Source: Caballeronia udeis (GTDB taxonomy: Bacteria > Pseudomonadota > Gammaproteobacteria > Burkholderiales > Burkholderiaceae). Taken from it: 64,000 bases of DNA. The translations under genes and the position numbers were made by a program. The stretch spans positions 62,001 through 126,000 of the forward strand of contig NZ_FCOK02000018.1 of NCBI RefSeq assembly GCF_001544555.2. Reading direction: 5' to 3'. The notes under the pieces are model-generated. The model saw nothing but the letters and a program-made list of their open reading frames with translations. It had not been told where the DNA came from and did not search any database. Below are positions 44,771 to 55,437 of the stretch, piece by piece; the stretch's first letter is position 1; each line of letters opens with the position of its first letter.

Positions 44771-45236
44771 GCTAGTCACGCGGCGTTCGCCTCTGTCCTG
44801 TCATGAGAATTGCATTGCCGCGCTCCCCAGCCCGGGTTCATCCAAGCACCAGCTTGAAAACCTCGGCCTTCAGGCCGGAGATGAAAGACCTGGGTTCAGA
44901 GCGCAGCAGGAATATTTTGATTTTCAAAAGGGAAATGGAGACGTGCCGATACGGAGAAACAACCGTATTAGATTTGGTAATGGTTACTGCTGGGCGATGA
45001 GCCCCGGACATTCGTCCAATAAACGGCAGCCAGATGTCTTCCCGGCGGTCGAACAATACGCGCGCCGCTCCACCAATTTCCATGTTCAGGCGCAGAGTTC
45101 CCCAGTTGGTCAATGCCTGTTGGCAAGCACGGTGGCGGGCACTCGTAAGCAATCTGGTGGACTGCTTTAATCGCGGTACGGAAGATCTCAATATCGTGAC
45201 GGCGAGGTGACAGCCGCCTTTTTAGGAGGATGGGAA
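44771..45236. other. 466-base intergenic region holding a DUF35 gene remnant
   Basis: No intact gene. The minus strand at about 45018-45122 encodes a fragment matching the tail of the DUF35 gene at 45942-46403. No copy of the shared operator motif is visible, although a promoter for the VOC gene would be expected here. Confidence 0.6.
45018..45122 (-). pseudogene. Remnant of a DUF35 OB-fold gene C-terminus
   Basis: The minus strand encodes LTNWGTLRLNMEIG followed by GAARVLFDRREDIWLPFI. The intact DUF35 protein at 45942-46403 ends LTTNLVN ... EEARIGMAVRVLFDHREDVWLPLF. About 16 of the last 18 positions agree or are conservative. There is no zinc ribbon and no start in this copy. It reads as the leftover of a duplication or of an earlier DUF35 gene. 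Confidence 0.7.
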
Positions 45237-45671
45237 ATGGACCAGTGCTTGAGCATGGCGATGCTTACCGTGAGGGATCTTCAGAGGAGCAAGCGTTTCT
45301 ACGAAGACGGTCTCCGATGGAAGCCTTTGGGTGGTCACCAAAGTCAGTTCTCGGTGAAATATCTTGCCGATGGCGTGCTGATCACAATGATTGATCGCAA
45401 GTACTTAGTCGGGGAAAGTGGTGTGCCTGAAGGTTCTGGCTCCCTCGGGATCGTCTTGGTGGTGAATGTTCACGATCGCGCAGAGGTAGACCGAGTTGCG
45501 GATGAAGTATTGACGGCGGGTGGGGTCGTGACGAGCCCGGCCCGTTTGCGCGATGGCGGACTGTACACTTTTTATTTTCTGGATCCGGACGGGAATCCAT
45601 GGGAGATAGTTTGGAACCCGAAAATGTCCGTTGACCAGCAGAAACCTCCGGCATCAAACCCGGCCTCCTGA
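45237..45671 (+). CDS. VOC (glyoxalase/bleomycin-resistance) family protein
   Basis: 144 residues from the ATG at 45237, which has a perfect GGAGG 7 bases upstream. N-terminal MLTVRDLQRSKRFYEDGLRWK and C-terminal YTFYFLDPDGNPWEIVWNPK are the paired beta-alpha-beta units of the VOC fold, with metal-ligand candidates His and Glu in the expected strands. VOC members include CoA-ester epimerases, dioxygenases and glyoxalases; here an epimerase or isomerase role would fit a stereo-mixed beta-oxidation pathway, but this is inference. Confidence 0.88.
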   Translation: MDQCLSMAMLTVRDLQRSKRFYEDGLRWKPLGGHQSQFSVKYLADGVLITMIDRKYLVGESGVPEGSGSLGIVLVVNVHDRAEVDRVADEVLTAGGVVTSPARLRDGGLYTFYFLDPDGNPWEIVWNPKMSVDQQKPPASNPAS

Positions 45672-45941
45672 CCTGAGGACGACCGGTACATTCCGGTATG
45701 CCATTGGACTATTGCTGATGTGCGTTACCTCTTCCGATATGGCCGACTCCGTCACGTTGCAGGGGTTGTCCAGTCTTGCCACTGCGTCTCCAGGTCGTGC
45801 TGCGCCTCGAAGCCAAATGGATTGGAGCCCCGCGCCGTGCAGCTTAGACGCGCTATTGCTTTTGAAAGCAATATTGTCGGTGATACGGGACATTCTCCTG
45901 CAGTGCGCAATTTGCGATGGTAGGCGTTCGACGGCTATTCC

Positions 45942-48236
<2,295 letters not shown>

Positions 48237-48252
48237 CGAACATCCGTCGTCG

Positions 48253-49275
48253 TTAGCCAAACGAAGCGAGTAGCATGCGTTTGCGTTGCGTCCGCGTGTC
48301 GCCCCACAACTGGTCCATCACATGCGCGCGTTTCAGATAGAGATGCGCGTCGGCTTCGGAAGTGAATCCCACTGCACCGTGCACCTGAATATTTTGCGCG
48401 GCGTTTTTTAGCGCGGCATCGATTGTCACGAGCTTGCACGCGGTGCCCTGAAAATTAGCTCCCGCATCCCCGTCGGACAGCGCTAGCGACGCGACCGTAG
48501 CCTGGCATAAGGCTGCTTCGGCGCGGATTGCCATGTCGGCGCATATATGTTTGATGGCTTGAAACGAGCCGATTGGTTTGCCGAATTGTTCGCGGACCTT
48601 CGCGTACTCCACTGCCATATCACGCGTGGCTTCGGCGAGGCCGACCGCGAAGCCGCCAATGAGCACGAGCGCGCGTATATAGATGGGATCCTGCTCCGCA
48701 CTTACCCAGGCAGTTGGACGGATGCCGTCGAGACGGGCGCGTTCCAGTGAGAGGGAATGGTCCATGCTGCGGACCGATTCGATAGCAGCGAAATCGCTGC
48801 GCTCGAACAGCGCTGCGCCACTTTCGTCGCAACAGAATACCCACGGTGCATCTGAGCTCTCAATCAGATGGAATTCGCCTGTACAAAGCGACCCCAAGGC
48901 CGTCGCGCCGCGCGGATTAGCCAGTCCGACGCGAGTGCTGCCGGATAGCAGATCCTTCAGCAGCGTCGCGTTGCCCGTTGCGGCGGCAACGCGTGCGCCG
49001 AGCATTTGGCCCATGATCGCCGGGGAAAGCAAATGTCGGCCGAACTCCCGGTAGGCGACCGTTTCTTCGGCGCCACTTAACCCGATACCGCCGGATTCCT
49101 CAGGCAGGGCAATACCGAGAAATCCGAGTTCCGCCAAATGAGGCCAGATCAAATGGTCCTGGTTGCCGATCTGGGAAGCGGGCGGACGGAAGCGCGACAC
49201 CGGCGCCTGTTCGGACAGGAAGTGTTTGAGCGTGTCGACGATCTGAACTTGATCTTCGGAAAGCAATAAATTCAT
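48253..49275 (-). CDS. Acyl-CoA dehydrogenase, short non-catalytic-type subunit (heteromeric pair 1)
   Basis: 340 residues, shorter than usual, ATG at 49275 with AGG upstream. It has the ACAD fold (GFLGIALPEESGGIGLSG, YAKVREQFGKPIGSFQAIKH, QVHGAVGFTSEADAHLYLKRA) but lacks the YEG-type C-terminal base segment. The next-upstream gene encodes a longer ACAD. Such adjacent long/short pairs form alpha2beta2 enzymes in steroid side-chain and ring degradation (ChsE1-ChsE2, FadE pairs). The low conservation of the FAD-contact middle domain fits this partner role. Confidence 0.88.
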   Translation of the reverse strand: MNLLLSEDQVQIVDTLKHFLSEQAPVSRFRPPASQIGNQDHLIWPHLAELGFLGIALPEESGGIGLSGAEETVAYREFGRHLLSPAIMGQMLGARVAAATGNATLLKDLLSGSTRVGLANPRGATALGSLCTGEFHLIESSDAPWVFCCDESGAALFERSDFAAIESVRSMDHSLSLERARLDGIRPTAWVSAEQDPIYIRALVLIGGFAVGLAEATRDMAVEYAKVREQFGKPIGSFQAIKHICADMAIRAEAALCQATVASLALSDGDAGANFQGTACKLVTIDAALKNAAQNIQVHGAVGFTSEADAHLYLKRAHVMDQLWGDTRTQRKRMLLASFG

Positions 49276-49290
49276 GGACTGCCTCAAGTG

Positions 49291-50448
49291 CTAACGGGGG
49301 AGGCCGAGAACACGCTCGCCGATGATATTGCGCTGGATCTGCGCGGTACCAGCGGCGATGGTGATCGAAAACGAACGAAGGTAGTAGTAGACCCAGTCGT
49401 CATCTTCGGGATTCTCGAGTGCGTCAGGGCCGATGATGTCGATCGCGAGTCGCCGGGCACGCTGCTGTGTCTCGCCTACCATCGCGCGCATCAGGGAACT
49501 CTCCGAGCCGCTGATGCCGGCTTGCGCGCGCGAGACCACCATGTAGGTCATGGCTCTCGCCGCGGCCATGTCAGCCCGCAGTTGCGCAAGACGCGCACCG
49601 ATCTCGTCGCGTGTGAGCGGACAGTCCGTGCCCATACGTTGCTGAGCTTTCGCGATCATCTTCTCGACCAGGAACGCATATCGGATCTGGTCTCGGATCT
49701 GCGCGGTGCCGCGCTCAAAGCCTAAGGTCGACATGGCGACATTCCAGCCGTCGTTGACTGCACCAACCACATTGCTCAACGGGATGCGCACATCGTCATA
49801 AAAGCATTGGACAAAATGAACCTGGTTGGGCGACGTCATGATCTCGATCGGACGCAGAGTAATGCCGGGCGCTTTCATATCGCAGATCACCCAACTGATG
49901 CCTTTATGCTTTGGCGCGGTCGGGTCGGTACGAACCAGCAATTCCTGCCAGTCCGAAAGGTGGCCATGACTCGTCCAGATCTTCGAACCGTTGACGATCA
50001 ACTCGTCGCCTTCGATATGAGCGCGGGTCTTCAGGCTACCCAAATCGGATCCGGCATTGGGTTCCGAAAATCCCTGACACCAAATGACGTCACCCCGGAG
50101 GATCTTTTGCAGATGCTCCCGTTTTTGCGCTTCTGAACCGCGGGCGATGATGGTGGGGCCGGCATGATTCAGCGCGACAAAGCACAGGTGGTTATCGGGG
50201 GCGTCGGCCCGTGCGTATTCCTCGTGCCAGATTAGTTGCCGCGTCAGGGAAAGCCCGAGGCCGCCGTATTCCTCAGGCCAGGACACCCCGGCCCAGCCAC
50301 CCCCATATTGCTTCTGCTGCCAAGCCAGATCGAACTCGCGCATGGCTTCGCCGGAATGCGGTCGGCGTTCTTTTGGGGCATTGCCATTGAGCCAGGCTCG
50401 CGCTTCCTCGCGGAAGACCTTGTCCTCTCGCGAAAATTGCATATCCAT
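49291..50448 (-). CDS. Acyl-CoA dehydrogenase, long subunit (heteromeric pair 1)
   Basis: 385 residues; GGAGGAG 6-8 bases before the ATG. FAD-contact motifs QGFSEPNAGSDLGSLKT and KIWTSHGHLSDWQELLVRT are well kept; the C-terminus reads SITIAAGTAQIQRNIIGERVLGLPR, with Ala-Ala in the place of the Tyr-Glu of YEGT. First gene of the minus-strand operon (ACAD, ACAD, PaaG-like, flavoprotein, DUF35), with operator site H about 50 bases upstream. Confidence 0.92.
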   Translation of the reverse strand: MDMQFSREDKVFREEARAWLNGNAPKERRPHSGEAMREFDLAWQQKQYGGGWAGVSWPEEYGGLGLSLTRQLIWHEEYARADAPDNHLCFVALNHAGPTIIARGSEAQKREHLQKILRGDVIWCQGFSEPNAGSDLGSLKTRAHIEGDELIVNGSKIWTSHGHLSDWQELLVRTDPTAPKHKGISWVICDMKAPGITLRPIEIMTSPNQVHFVQCFYDDVRIPLSNVVGAVNDGWNVAMSTLGFERGTAQIRDQIRYAFLVEKMIAKAQQRMGTDCPLTRDEIGARLAQLRADMAAARAMTYMVVSRAQAGISGSESSLMRAMVGETQQRARRLAIDIIGPDALENPEDDDWVYYYLRSFSITIAAGTAQIQRNIIGERVLGLPR

Positions 50449-50499
50449 TTCGCTCCTCCGTTGTTCTTTGTCGCCTTCGGTTGGCCGTTGACGTTTTAG

Positions 50500-50522
50500 A
50501 TAAATGATATAGTATCAGTTAT
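50500..50522 (+). promoter_or_regulatory. Operator site H upstream of the ACAD-flavoprotein operon
   Basis: ATAAATGAT-ATAGT-ATCAGTTAT: a full match to the consensus and the best site of the set. About 52 bases from the dehydrogenase ATG. Confidence 0.85.
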
Positions 50523-50618
50523 TAGAGGTCAGTCAAGGCGAAGATTTACGATTTGGTGTCACTTATATAGGGATTTTTCTGTGATGTACAAGTTTTCCCT
50601 AAGTCCATCATCGCTTTG

Positions 50619-50641
50619 AAAAATGACGATAAGTAAGTTAT
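50619..50641 (+). promoter_or_regulatory. Operator site I upstream of the second acyl-CoA synthetase operon
   Basis: GAAAATGAC-GATAA-GTAAGTTAT; one core mismatch (GTAA for GTCA). 83 bases before the synthetase ATG, on the other side of the same divergent gap as site H. Confidence 0.7.
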
Positions 50642-50723
50642 CATTGGATCTGAGGCGTGTAGCCTTGGGCAACGGTGGCATCGCACCACCTGTCGTCAAG
50701 TTAGCTTGTTATATGGAGATGAA

Positions 50724-52238
50724 ATGCCGTCGACGAACACCACGCATCTGGGCGAGCGCATCCGTGCGGTGCTGCTCCTGAAACCCGATGGGGTCGCCGT
50801 AGAAGTCGATCGCACGCGTACGACCTGGGCGGACCTTGACCGTGCGGCGGGGGAGATTGAACGATTGCTGCAACAAGCCGGAGTCGAGCAAGACGCTCCA
50901 ATCGGTTGGGTCGCGCGTAATCGGGTCGCCGCGGTGGCGTCATTCGCCAGCTTGCTGATGAACGGGCGCATGGTCGTACCGTTGCGCCCGCCCCAGACAT
51001 CCGCGACTTTTGCGGTCGAACTCGGCGCCCAACGGCTATGTGCCGTACTCGCAGACGAGGAGGACTGGGCGCAAGCCGGGGTAGTAGAAGCTGCCGCCGA
51101 GGCTGGCACCTTCGGTGTCGTGGTCAGCGGGTCAGCACAGATTTCTGTCAGCGTACATCCCGCGCTTTCCGTTATCGGCAATGGTCCGCATCGCCAACCA
51201 ACGCCGGGGTACGTTCTCGAACGACTTACGAGCGGCACCACTGGCGCGCCAAAGCGAATTCCAGTGCGCGAAGAGGTGCTGATTCCGTCGTTGCAATCGG
51301 CCGAACATGGGCGCCTCGGAGAGGCTAAGCGTGAATTGAGCGTGAAACGCTCGGCGGCCATTTTGCTGAAGCCGTTCAGCCATGCGGGCGGTTTGTTCGG
51401 ACTGCTGCTCGCGCTCTATCAGGCGCGTCCGATGGTACTGCTAGAGAAGTTTTCGCCAGATGACTGGGCGCATGCGATCGAGCGCCATCAAATCAAATCC
51501 GCGAGCTTGGTCCCCGCGATGATCCAGATGATTCTGGAAGCTGGCATCGAGCCTGATCTGCTGAAGAGTCTTAAGGCCGTCCGCGCTGGAACCGCGCCCC
51601 TCGACCCGCAGGTTCAAGTCGATTTTGAAGAACGCTACGGCGTGCCTGTGCTGGTCGACTATGGTGCCGCCGAGTTTATCGGAGGTGTCGCGGGCTGGAC
51701 CCTGGACGATCATCGTCAATATGCGTCGACCAAACGTCGCAGCGTCGGACGGGCGCGCGGCGACGTTTCGTTGAAGATAACGGCTCAAGACTCGGCCGCT
51801 GTGTTGGCGCCTGGTGAAGTCGGCGTGCTGTGCGTCAAATGCGATCGCTTTGGTCCGGACTGGATTCGTACCAACGACCTTGCTTCAATTGACGAACAGG
51901 GCTTTCTCTTTCTGCACGGACGTGCCGACGACGCAATCAACCGCGGTGGTTTCAAGATCCTGCCGGAAGAAGTCGCCGAGGTGTTGCGTCGCTATCCTGG
52001 CGTGCGCGATGCGGCAGTGATAGGCAAGGCAGACAAACGCCTGGGGCAGGTTCCAGTCGCAGCGATAGAAATGGCGCCGGGTGCCGTCGTGCCCACTACG
52101 CAAGAACTCGATGCATTTACCCGCCTTTCGCTCACGGCCTACATGATTCCGACGGAGTTTCGCATCGTCGAGGCGTTGCCGCGTACAGCGTCGATGAAAG
52201 TGAGCCGTCCCGAACTGAAAGCGTTGCTCGGCCTCTAG
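50724..52238 (+). CDS. Acyl-CoA synthetase (AMP-forming), second copy
   Basis: 504 residues from the ATG at 50724, with GGAG 6 bases upstream. LERLTSGTTGAPKRIP, VDYGAAEFIGG, IRTNDLASIDEQGFLFLHGRADDAINRGGFKI (split motifs) and the C-terminal TASMKVSRPELK with a Lys candidate. The middle of the sequence lacks the usual TGE Tyr-Gly-Thr-Glu (YGAAE instead), an acceptable variant. Starts the operon of two crotonases, a MaoC-type protein and two ACADs; it should activate a late acid intermediate, as FadD3 does in steroid breakdown (inference). Confidence 0.91.
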   Translation: MPSTNTTHLGERIRAVLLLKPDGVAVEVDRTRTTWADLDRAAGEIERLLQQAGVEQDAPIGWVARNRVAAVASFASLLMNGRMVVPLRPPQTSATFAVELGAQRLCAVLADEEDWAQAGVVEAAAEAGTFGVVVSGSAQISVSVHPALSVIGNGPHRQPTPGYVLERLTSGTTGAPKRIPVREEVLIPSLQSAEHGRLGEAKRELSVKRSAAILLKPFSHAGGLFGLLLALYQARPMVLLEKFSPDDWAHAIERHQIKSASLVPAMIQMILEAGIEPDLLKSLKAVRAGTAPLDPQVQVDFEERYGVPVLVDYGAAEFIGGVAGWTLDDHRQYASTKRRSVGRARGDVSLKITAQDSAAVLAPGEVGVLCVKCDRFGPDWIRTNDLASIDEQGFLFLHGRADDAINRGGFKILPEEVAEVLRRYPGVRDAAVIGKADKRLGQVPVAAIEMAPGAVVPTTQELDAFTRLSLTAYMIPTEFRIVEALPRTASMKVSRPELKALLGL

Positions 52239-52255
52239 GCCCTTCGGAAAACACT

Positions 52256-53053
52256 ATGGAAACACAAGCTTTCAAAGACTACACGACCATTCAGGTTGAC
52301 GTGGCGGACGGCGTTGCCACCGTTACGCTAAACCGGCCCGACAAGCTCAACTGCTTCAACAGGGCGATGGTCACCGAGTTCCGCGATTTGTGGCGGGTGG
52401 TTCGCACCGATCCCAAGGTGCGTGTCGTGGTGCTGCGCGCGGCGCCCGGACGCGCATTTTGCTCAGGCGTCGATGTGAGGGAGGGTTGGCGCGCACCCGA
52501 GGAAGACATTGCGCCGTTTGACCAGGATGATCCCGGCGAATGGCTCGGACCGAAAAGCAACAAGGTATGGAAGCCATTGATCGTCGCGGTGCACGGTATT
52601 GCAGCTGGCGGGGCGTTCTACTGGCTCAACGAAGCCGACATCGTCATCTGTTCGGACGATGCGACGTTCTTCGATCCTCATTTGAAGTTCGGGAAAATAT
52701 CGGCGGTGGAGCCGATCGGAGCCATGGGCCGCATTTCCTATCAAGAGATCATGCGAATGGTGCTGCTTGCCGATTCGGAGCGCATCGGCGCAAGCACTGC
52801 GTTGCGGATCAGCCTGGTAACCGAAGTGACCACCTCCGACCAACTGTGGGCACGGGCCAGAGAGCTTGCGGTCATGATCGCGCAACGGCATCCAGTGGCG
52901 GTCCAGGGATCGGTCCGGGCTCTCTGGGAAGCGCAAAGTCTGCCGCGGGCACAGGCGGTGAGCAATGCGCTCAAGTACATTCAGATTGGTAAGCCTATCG
53001 CAACCGACCTGCAGCCAGCGAGTACTAAAAGCGGCCACTGGACGCTGAGGTGA
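52256..53053 (+). CDS. Crotonase family protein lacking both hydratase glutamates
   Basis: 265 residues starting 17 bases after the synthetase. GRAFCSGVDVREGW and HGIAAGGAFYWLNEADIVI give the oxyanion holes. Where hydratases have Glu it has Tyr (GGAFYWL) and His (FFDPHLKFG). The FDPH segment is characteristic of a subgroup found in steroid-type clusters; EchA20 of mycobacteria, a ring-opening crotonase, shows that such relatives can hydrolyse C-C bonds. I infer possible ring hydrolysis or another non-hydratase reaction. Confidence 0.86.
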   Translation: METQAFKDYTTIQVDVADGVATVTLNRPDKLNCFNRAMVTEFRDLWRVVRTDPKVRVVVLRAAPGRAFCSGVDVREGWRAPEEDIAPFDQDDPGEWLGPKSNKVWKPLIVAVHGIAAGGAFYWLNEADIVICSDDATFFDPHLKFGKISAVEPIGAMGRISYQEIMRMVLLADSERIGASTALRISLVTEVTTSDQLWARARELAVMIAQRHPVAVQGSVRALWEAQSLPRAQAVSNALKYIQIGKPIATDLQPASTKSGHWTLR

Positions 53054-53132
53054 ACGGATCGACCCGCTGTGCGGTGCTGGTTTGCGCTGGCAGTGTGCTT
53101 GTCCACATGCAGAATCGTTGAGGGATCCGACC

Positions 53133-53981
53133 GTGACAGTATTCGACGTAAGCCTGAAAAATTGCACCGAAGACGCTCTTGGTGCGGAAGAACCAGACCT
53201 GCTCACGACCGCGCGCGAAGGGCGGGTTCTTATCGTGACGCTTAACCGTCCCGACCGGTTGAATGCGCTGACGCCACAGTTGCACGAGCGGCTACTTGCG
53301 ACGCTGCGACAGGCGGCGACAGACACAACAGTAGGCGCGGTTGTTCTAACTGGAGCAGGACGTGCTTTCTGTTCCGGCGGCGACATGCAGCAGCGCGATA
53401 CCGCGAAATCGTCAAAGCCGACGCTCGAAGAGCGGGCCGACATCCTCCAGCACCATGGAGAGACGGCTAAGTTGCTGCACGCAATGCCAAAGCCGACCAT
53501 CGCGATGATCAATGGCGTGGCGGCCGGAGCCGGACTTGCGCTGGCGCTTGCCTGTGACATGCGATTTGCAGCACGCGGCTCCGTACTGACGACGTCGTAT
53601 GTGCACGTCGCGATGTCGGGTGATCTCGGCACGAGCTATTTTTTAACCAAGCTGGTCGGTTCTGCGAAAGCCCGCGAGCTGATGTTCCTGAGCGAAAAAA
53701 TTTCCGCGGAGGAGGCGCTACGCATAGGGATGGTCAGTCGGGTGGAAGTCGGCACTGGGCTCCGCGACACGACCCTCCTTGTTGCCAAGAAACTGGCTGA
53801 GGGTCCAGCGGTTGCGTTGCGTTATATCAAGCAAAACATATTTCGCGCTGAAACCGGATCTCTGGATGAAGTCATCGAAAGCGAGGCATTCCACATGGCG
53901 CGCTGCGGTCGTACCCAGGACGTTAAGGAGGCGGTCCTGGCATTTCGCGAAAAGCGTGTGCCGCGCTTCAATGGGATCTGA
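53133..53981 (+). CDS. Crotonase family protein, PaaG/isomerase-like
   Basis: 282 residues from the GTG at 53133, with GAGGG about 8 bases upstream; a longer frame exists but has no ribosome site. GRAFCSGGDMQQRD, NGVAAGAGLALALACDMRF and SYVHVAMSGDLGTSYFL, where an Asp takes the place of the second glutamate, as in isomerases of the PaaG/ECI kind. Third crotonase type in the two facing operons. The ~110 bases between it and the next gene hold nothing recognisable. Confidence 0.87.
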   Translation: MTVFDVSLKNCTEDALGAEEPDLLTTAREGRVLIVTLNRPDRLNALTPQLHERLLATLRQAATDTTVGAVVLTGAGRAFCSGGDMQQRDTAKSSKPTLEERADILQHHGETAKLLHAMPKPTIAMINGVAAGAGLALALACDMRFAARGSVLTTSYVHVAMSGDLGTSYFLTKLVGSAKARELMFLSEKISAEEALRIGMVSRVEVGTGLRDTTLLVAKKLAEGPAVALRYIKQNIFRAETGSLDEVIESEAFHMARCGRTQDVKEAVLAFREKRVPRFNGI

Positions 53982-54093
53982 TACAGAGTGCGGTACGAGT
54001 CGAGCCGCAGGACCTGCAAGAAATGCTCGCTTCTGGATATGACTTACCGGATGGCATCAAGGAAGTTTTTTGGCTGTCCTAACGGAGAAAAAA

Positions 54094-55374
54094 ATGCAAG
54101 TGAAAGAGCAGGAAAATGACTCTGCGGCGGTAGCCTCGGGCGAGAGCGCCGGAAAGATCACCCAGGCGGACATCGAGCGGGCAAGGGCCCAGATCGGCAT
54201 TCCAAAATTCGCATACAACAAGCCCTATAACGCGATTGCATCCCGAGATGTCGTCAGTCATTTTGCCTGGGCCTGCGGTGACGACAATCCGCTTTGGCAT
54301 GACTCCGCATACGGCATGAGCACGCGTTGGAGAGATCAGATCGCTTTTCCGCTGTTTCTCCATTCGACCGGCACAAACTTGACGCCAAAGCCTGACGCCG
54401 CGCAAAAGGATCTGTTCAAAGGATTGTTCCGAGGGGTGGGAAAGTACTACACCGGCGTTGCCTGGACATGGTGGCAGCCCCTTTACCCCGACGAGCGGCT
54501 TTTTGTCGAGCGCGTAACGTCCGAGGTCAAAGTCAATCAGAAATCTTCCTTTAGCGGAGGTATATCGGTTACCGAGGTCTACCGTGACCTTTGGGTCAAC
54601 CGTGCCGGCTTACCGGTCGGGCGTCGCGAGGAAGCGTATCTGAGCGCCGAACGCGAGGGTAGTAGAAAAACGGGCCGCTACGCTGCCGTTAAACGACAAG
54701 CATATACCGCCGAGGACATCGCGCGGATCGACGAAATCTATGCGGCTGAACTGCGTCGTGGGGCGGAAAAGCGGTACTGGGACGACGTGGAAGTAGGCGA
54801 CGAACTCGTCCCGGTAGCGAAGGGGCCGTTGACTATGGTCGATATTATCTCGATGCATATGGGGCTGGGCCTGTCGAGCAGCGGGATCGGGCCTTTGCGC
54901 TACAACTGGCAGCAGCGCACGCGGATGCCCGCGTTCTTCGTGCCCGACGCATACGGTGTACCCGACGTCGTGCAGCGTGTCCACTGGGACCACAATCGAG
55001 CGACCGATCTTGGACTACCGACCTCCTACGATTATGGGCAAATGCGCACCAGCTGGCTGATTCACCTGGTGACGAACTGGATGGGCGATGACGCGTGGCT
55101 GTGGAAACTGTCATGCCAGTCCCGCGCATTTAATTTTATGGGCGACACGACAATCTGTTCCGGGCGAGTGGTGGATAAGCGCGTTCTCGGTGTTCACCAC
55201 GTCGTCGACCTGGAAGTCACTGGAACGAACCAGCGAGGCGAGGTGACAGCACCGGGGACCGCCACGGTCATCCTGCCGACAAGGGCGACCGGCGCGGTTG
55301 TCCTGCCTCCTGCTCCGGACGACATGATGGAGCGGGGCGCTATGGTGATGCAGGCTGCAGCAGATCGCAGTTGA
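54094..55374 (+). CDS. MaoC/FAS1-like acyl dehydratase, two-hotdog fusion
   Basis: 426 residues from the ATG at 54094 (GGAG 6 bases upstream). The N-terminal hotdog has SHFAWACGDDNPLWHD (~57-72), the C-terminal half starts at YWDDVEVGDELVPVAKGPLT (~227) and continues to VHWDHNRATDLGLPTSYDYG. The arrangement fits long MaoC-family dehydratases with an N-terminal FAS1-like hotdog seen in steroid and terpenoid clusters. It probably hydrates the product of the ACAD pair encoded just downstream. Confidence 0.86.
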   Translation: MQVKEQENDSAAVASGESAGKITQADIERARAQIGIPKFAYNKPYNAIASRDVVSHFAWACGDDNPLWHDSAYGMSTRWRDQIAFPLFLHSTGTNLTPKPDAAQKDLFKGLFRGVGKYYTGVAWTWWQPLYPDERLFVERVTSEVKVNQKSSFSGGISVTEVYRDLWVNRAGLPVGRREEAYLSAEREGSRKTGRYAAVKRQAYTAEDIARIDEIYAAELRRGAEKRYWDDVEVGDELVPVAKGPLTMVDIISMHMGLGLSSSGIGPLRYNWQQRTRMPAFFVPDAYGVPDVVQRVHWDHNRATDLGLPTSYDYGQMRTSWLIHLVTNWMGDDAWLWKLSCQSRAFNFMGDTTICSGRVVDKRVLGVHHVVDLEVTGTNQRGEVTAPGTATVILPTRATGAVVLPPAPDDMMERGAMVMQAAADRS

Positions 55375-55437
55375 CGTCAGCTGACCCGCTAAATAGGTTG
55401 GAGATACAGCCGAGCAAGGAAACGTTCCGAGGACACC

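Noticed and set aside
48361..48380. Possible CRISPR, tRNA or rRNA anywhere in the window
   Set aside because: I looked for spaced direct repeats, cloverleaf arms and conserved rRNA words and saw none; this interval only stands as a place-holder within ordinary coding DNA.
53982..54093. Short open frame (about 30 codons) ending at 54084 before the MaoC-type gene
   Set aside because: Too short, no ribosome site, no recognisable similarity; treated as untranslated spacer.
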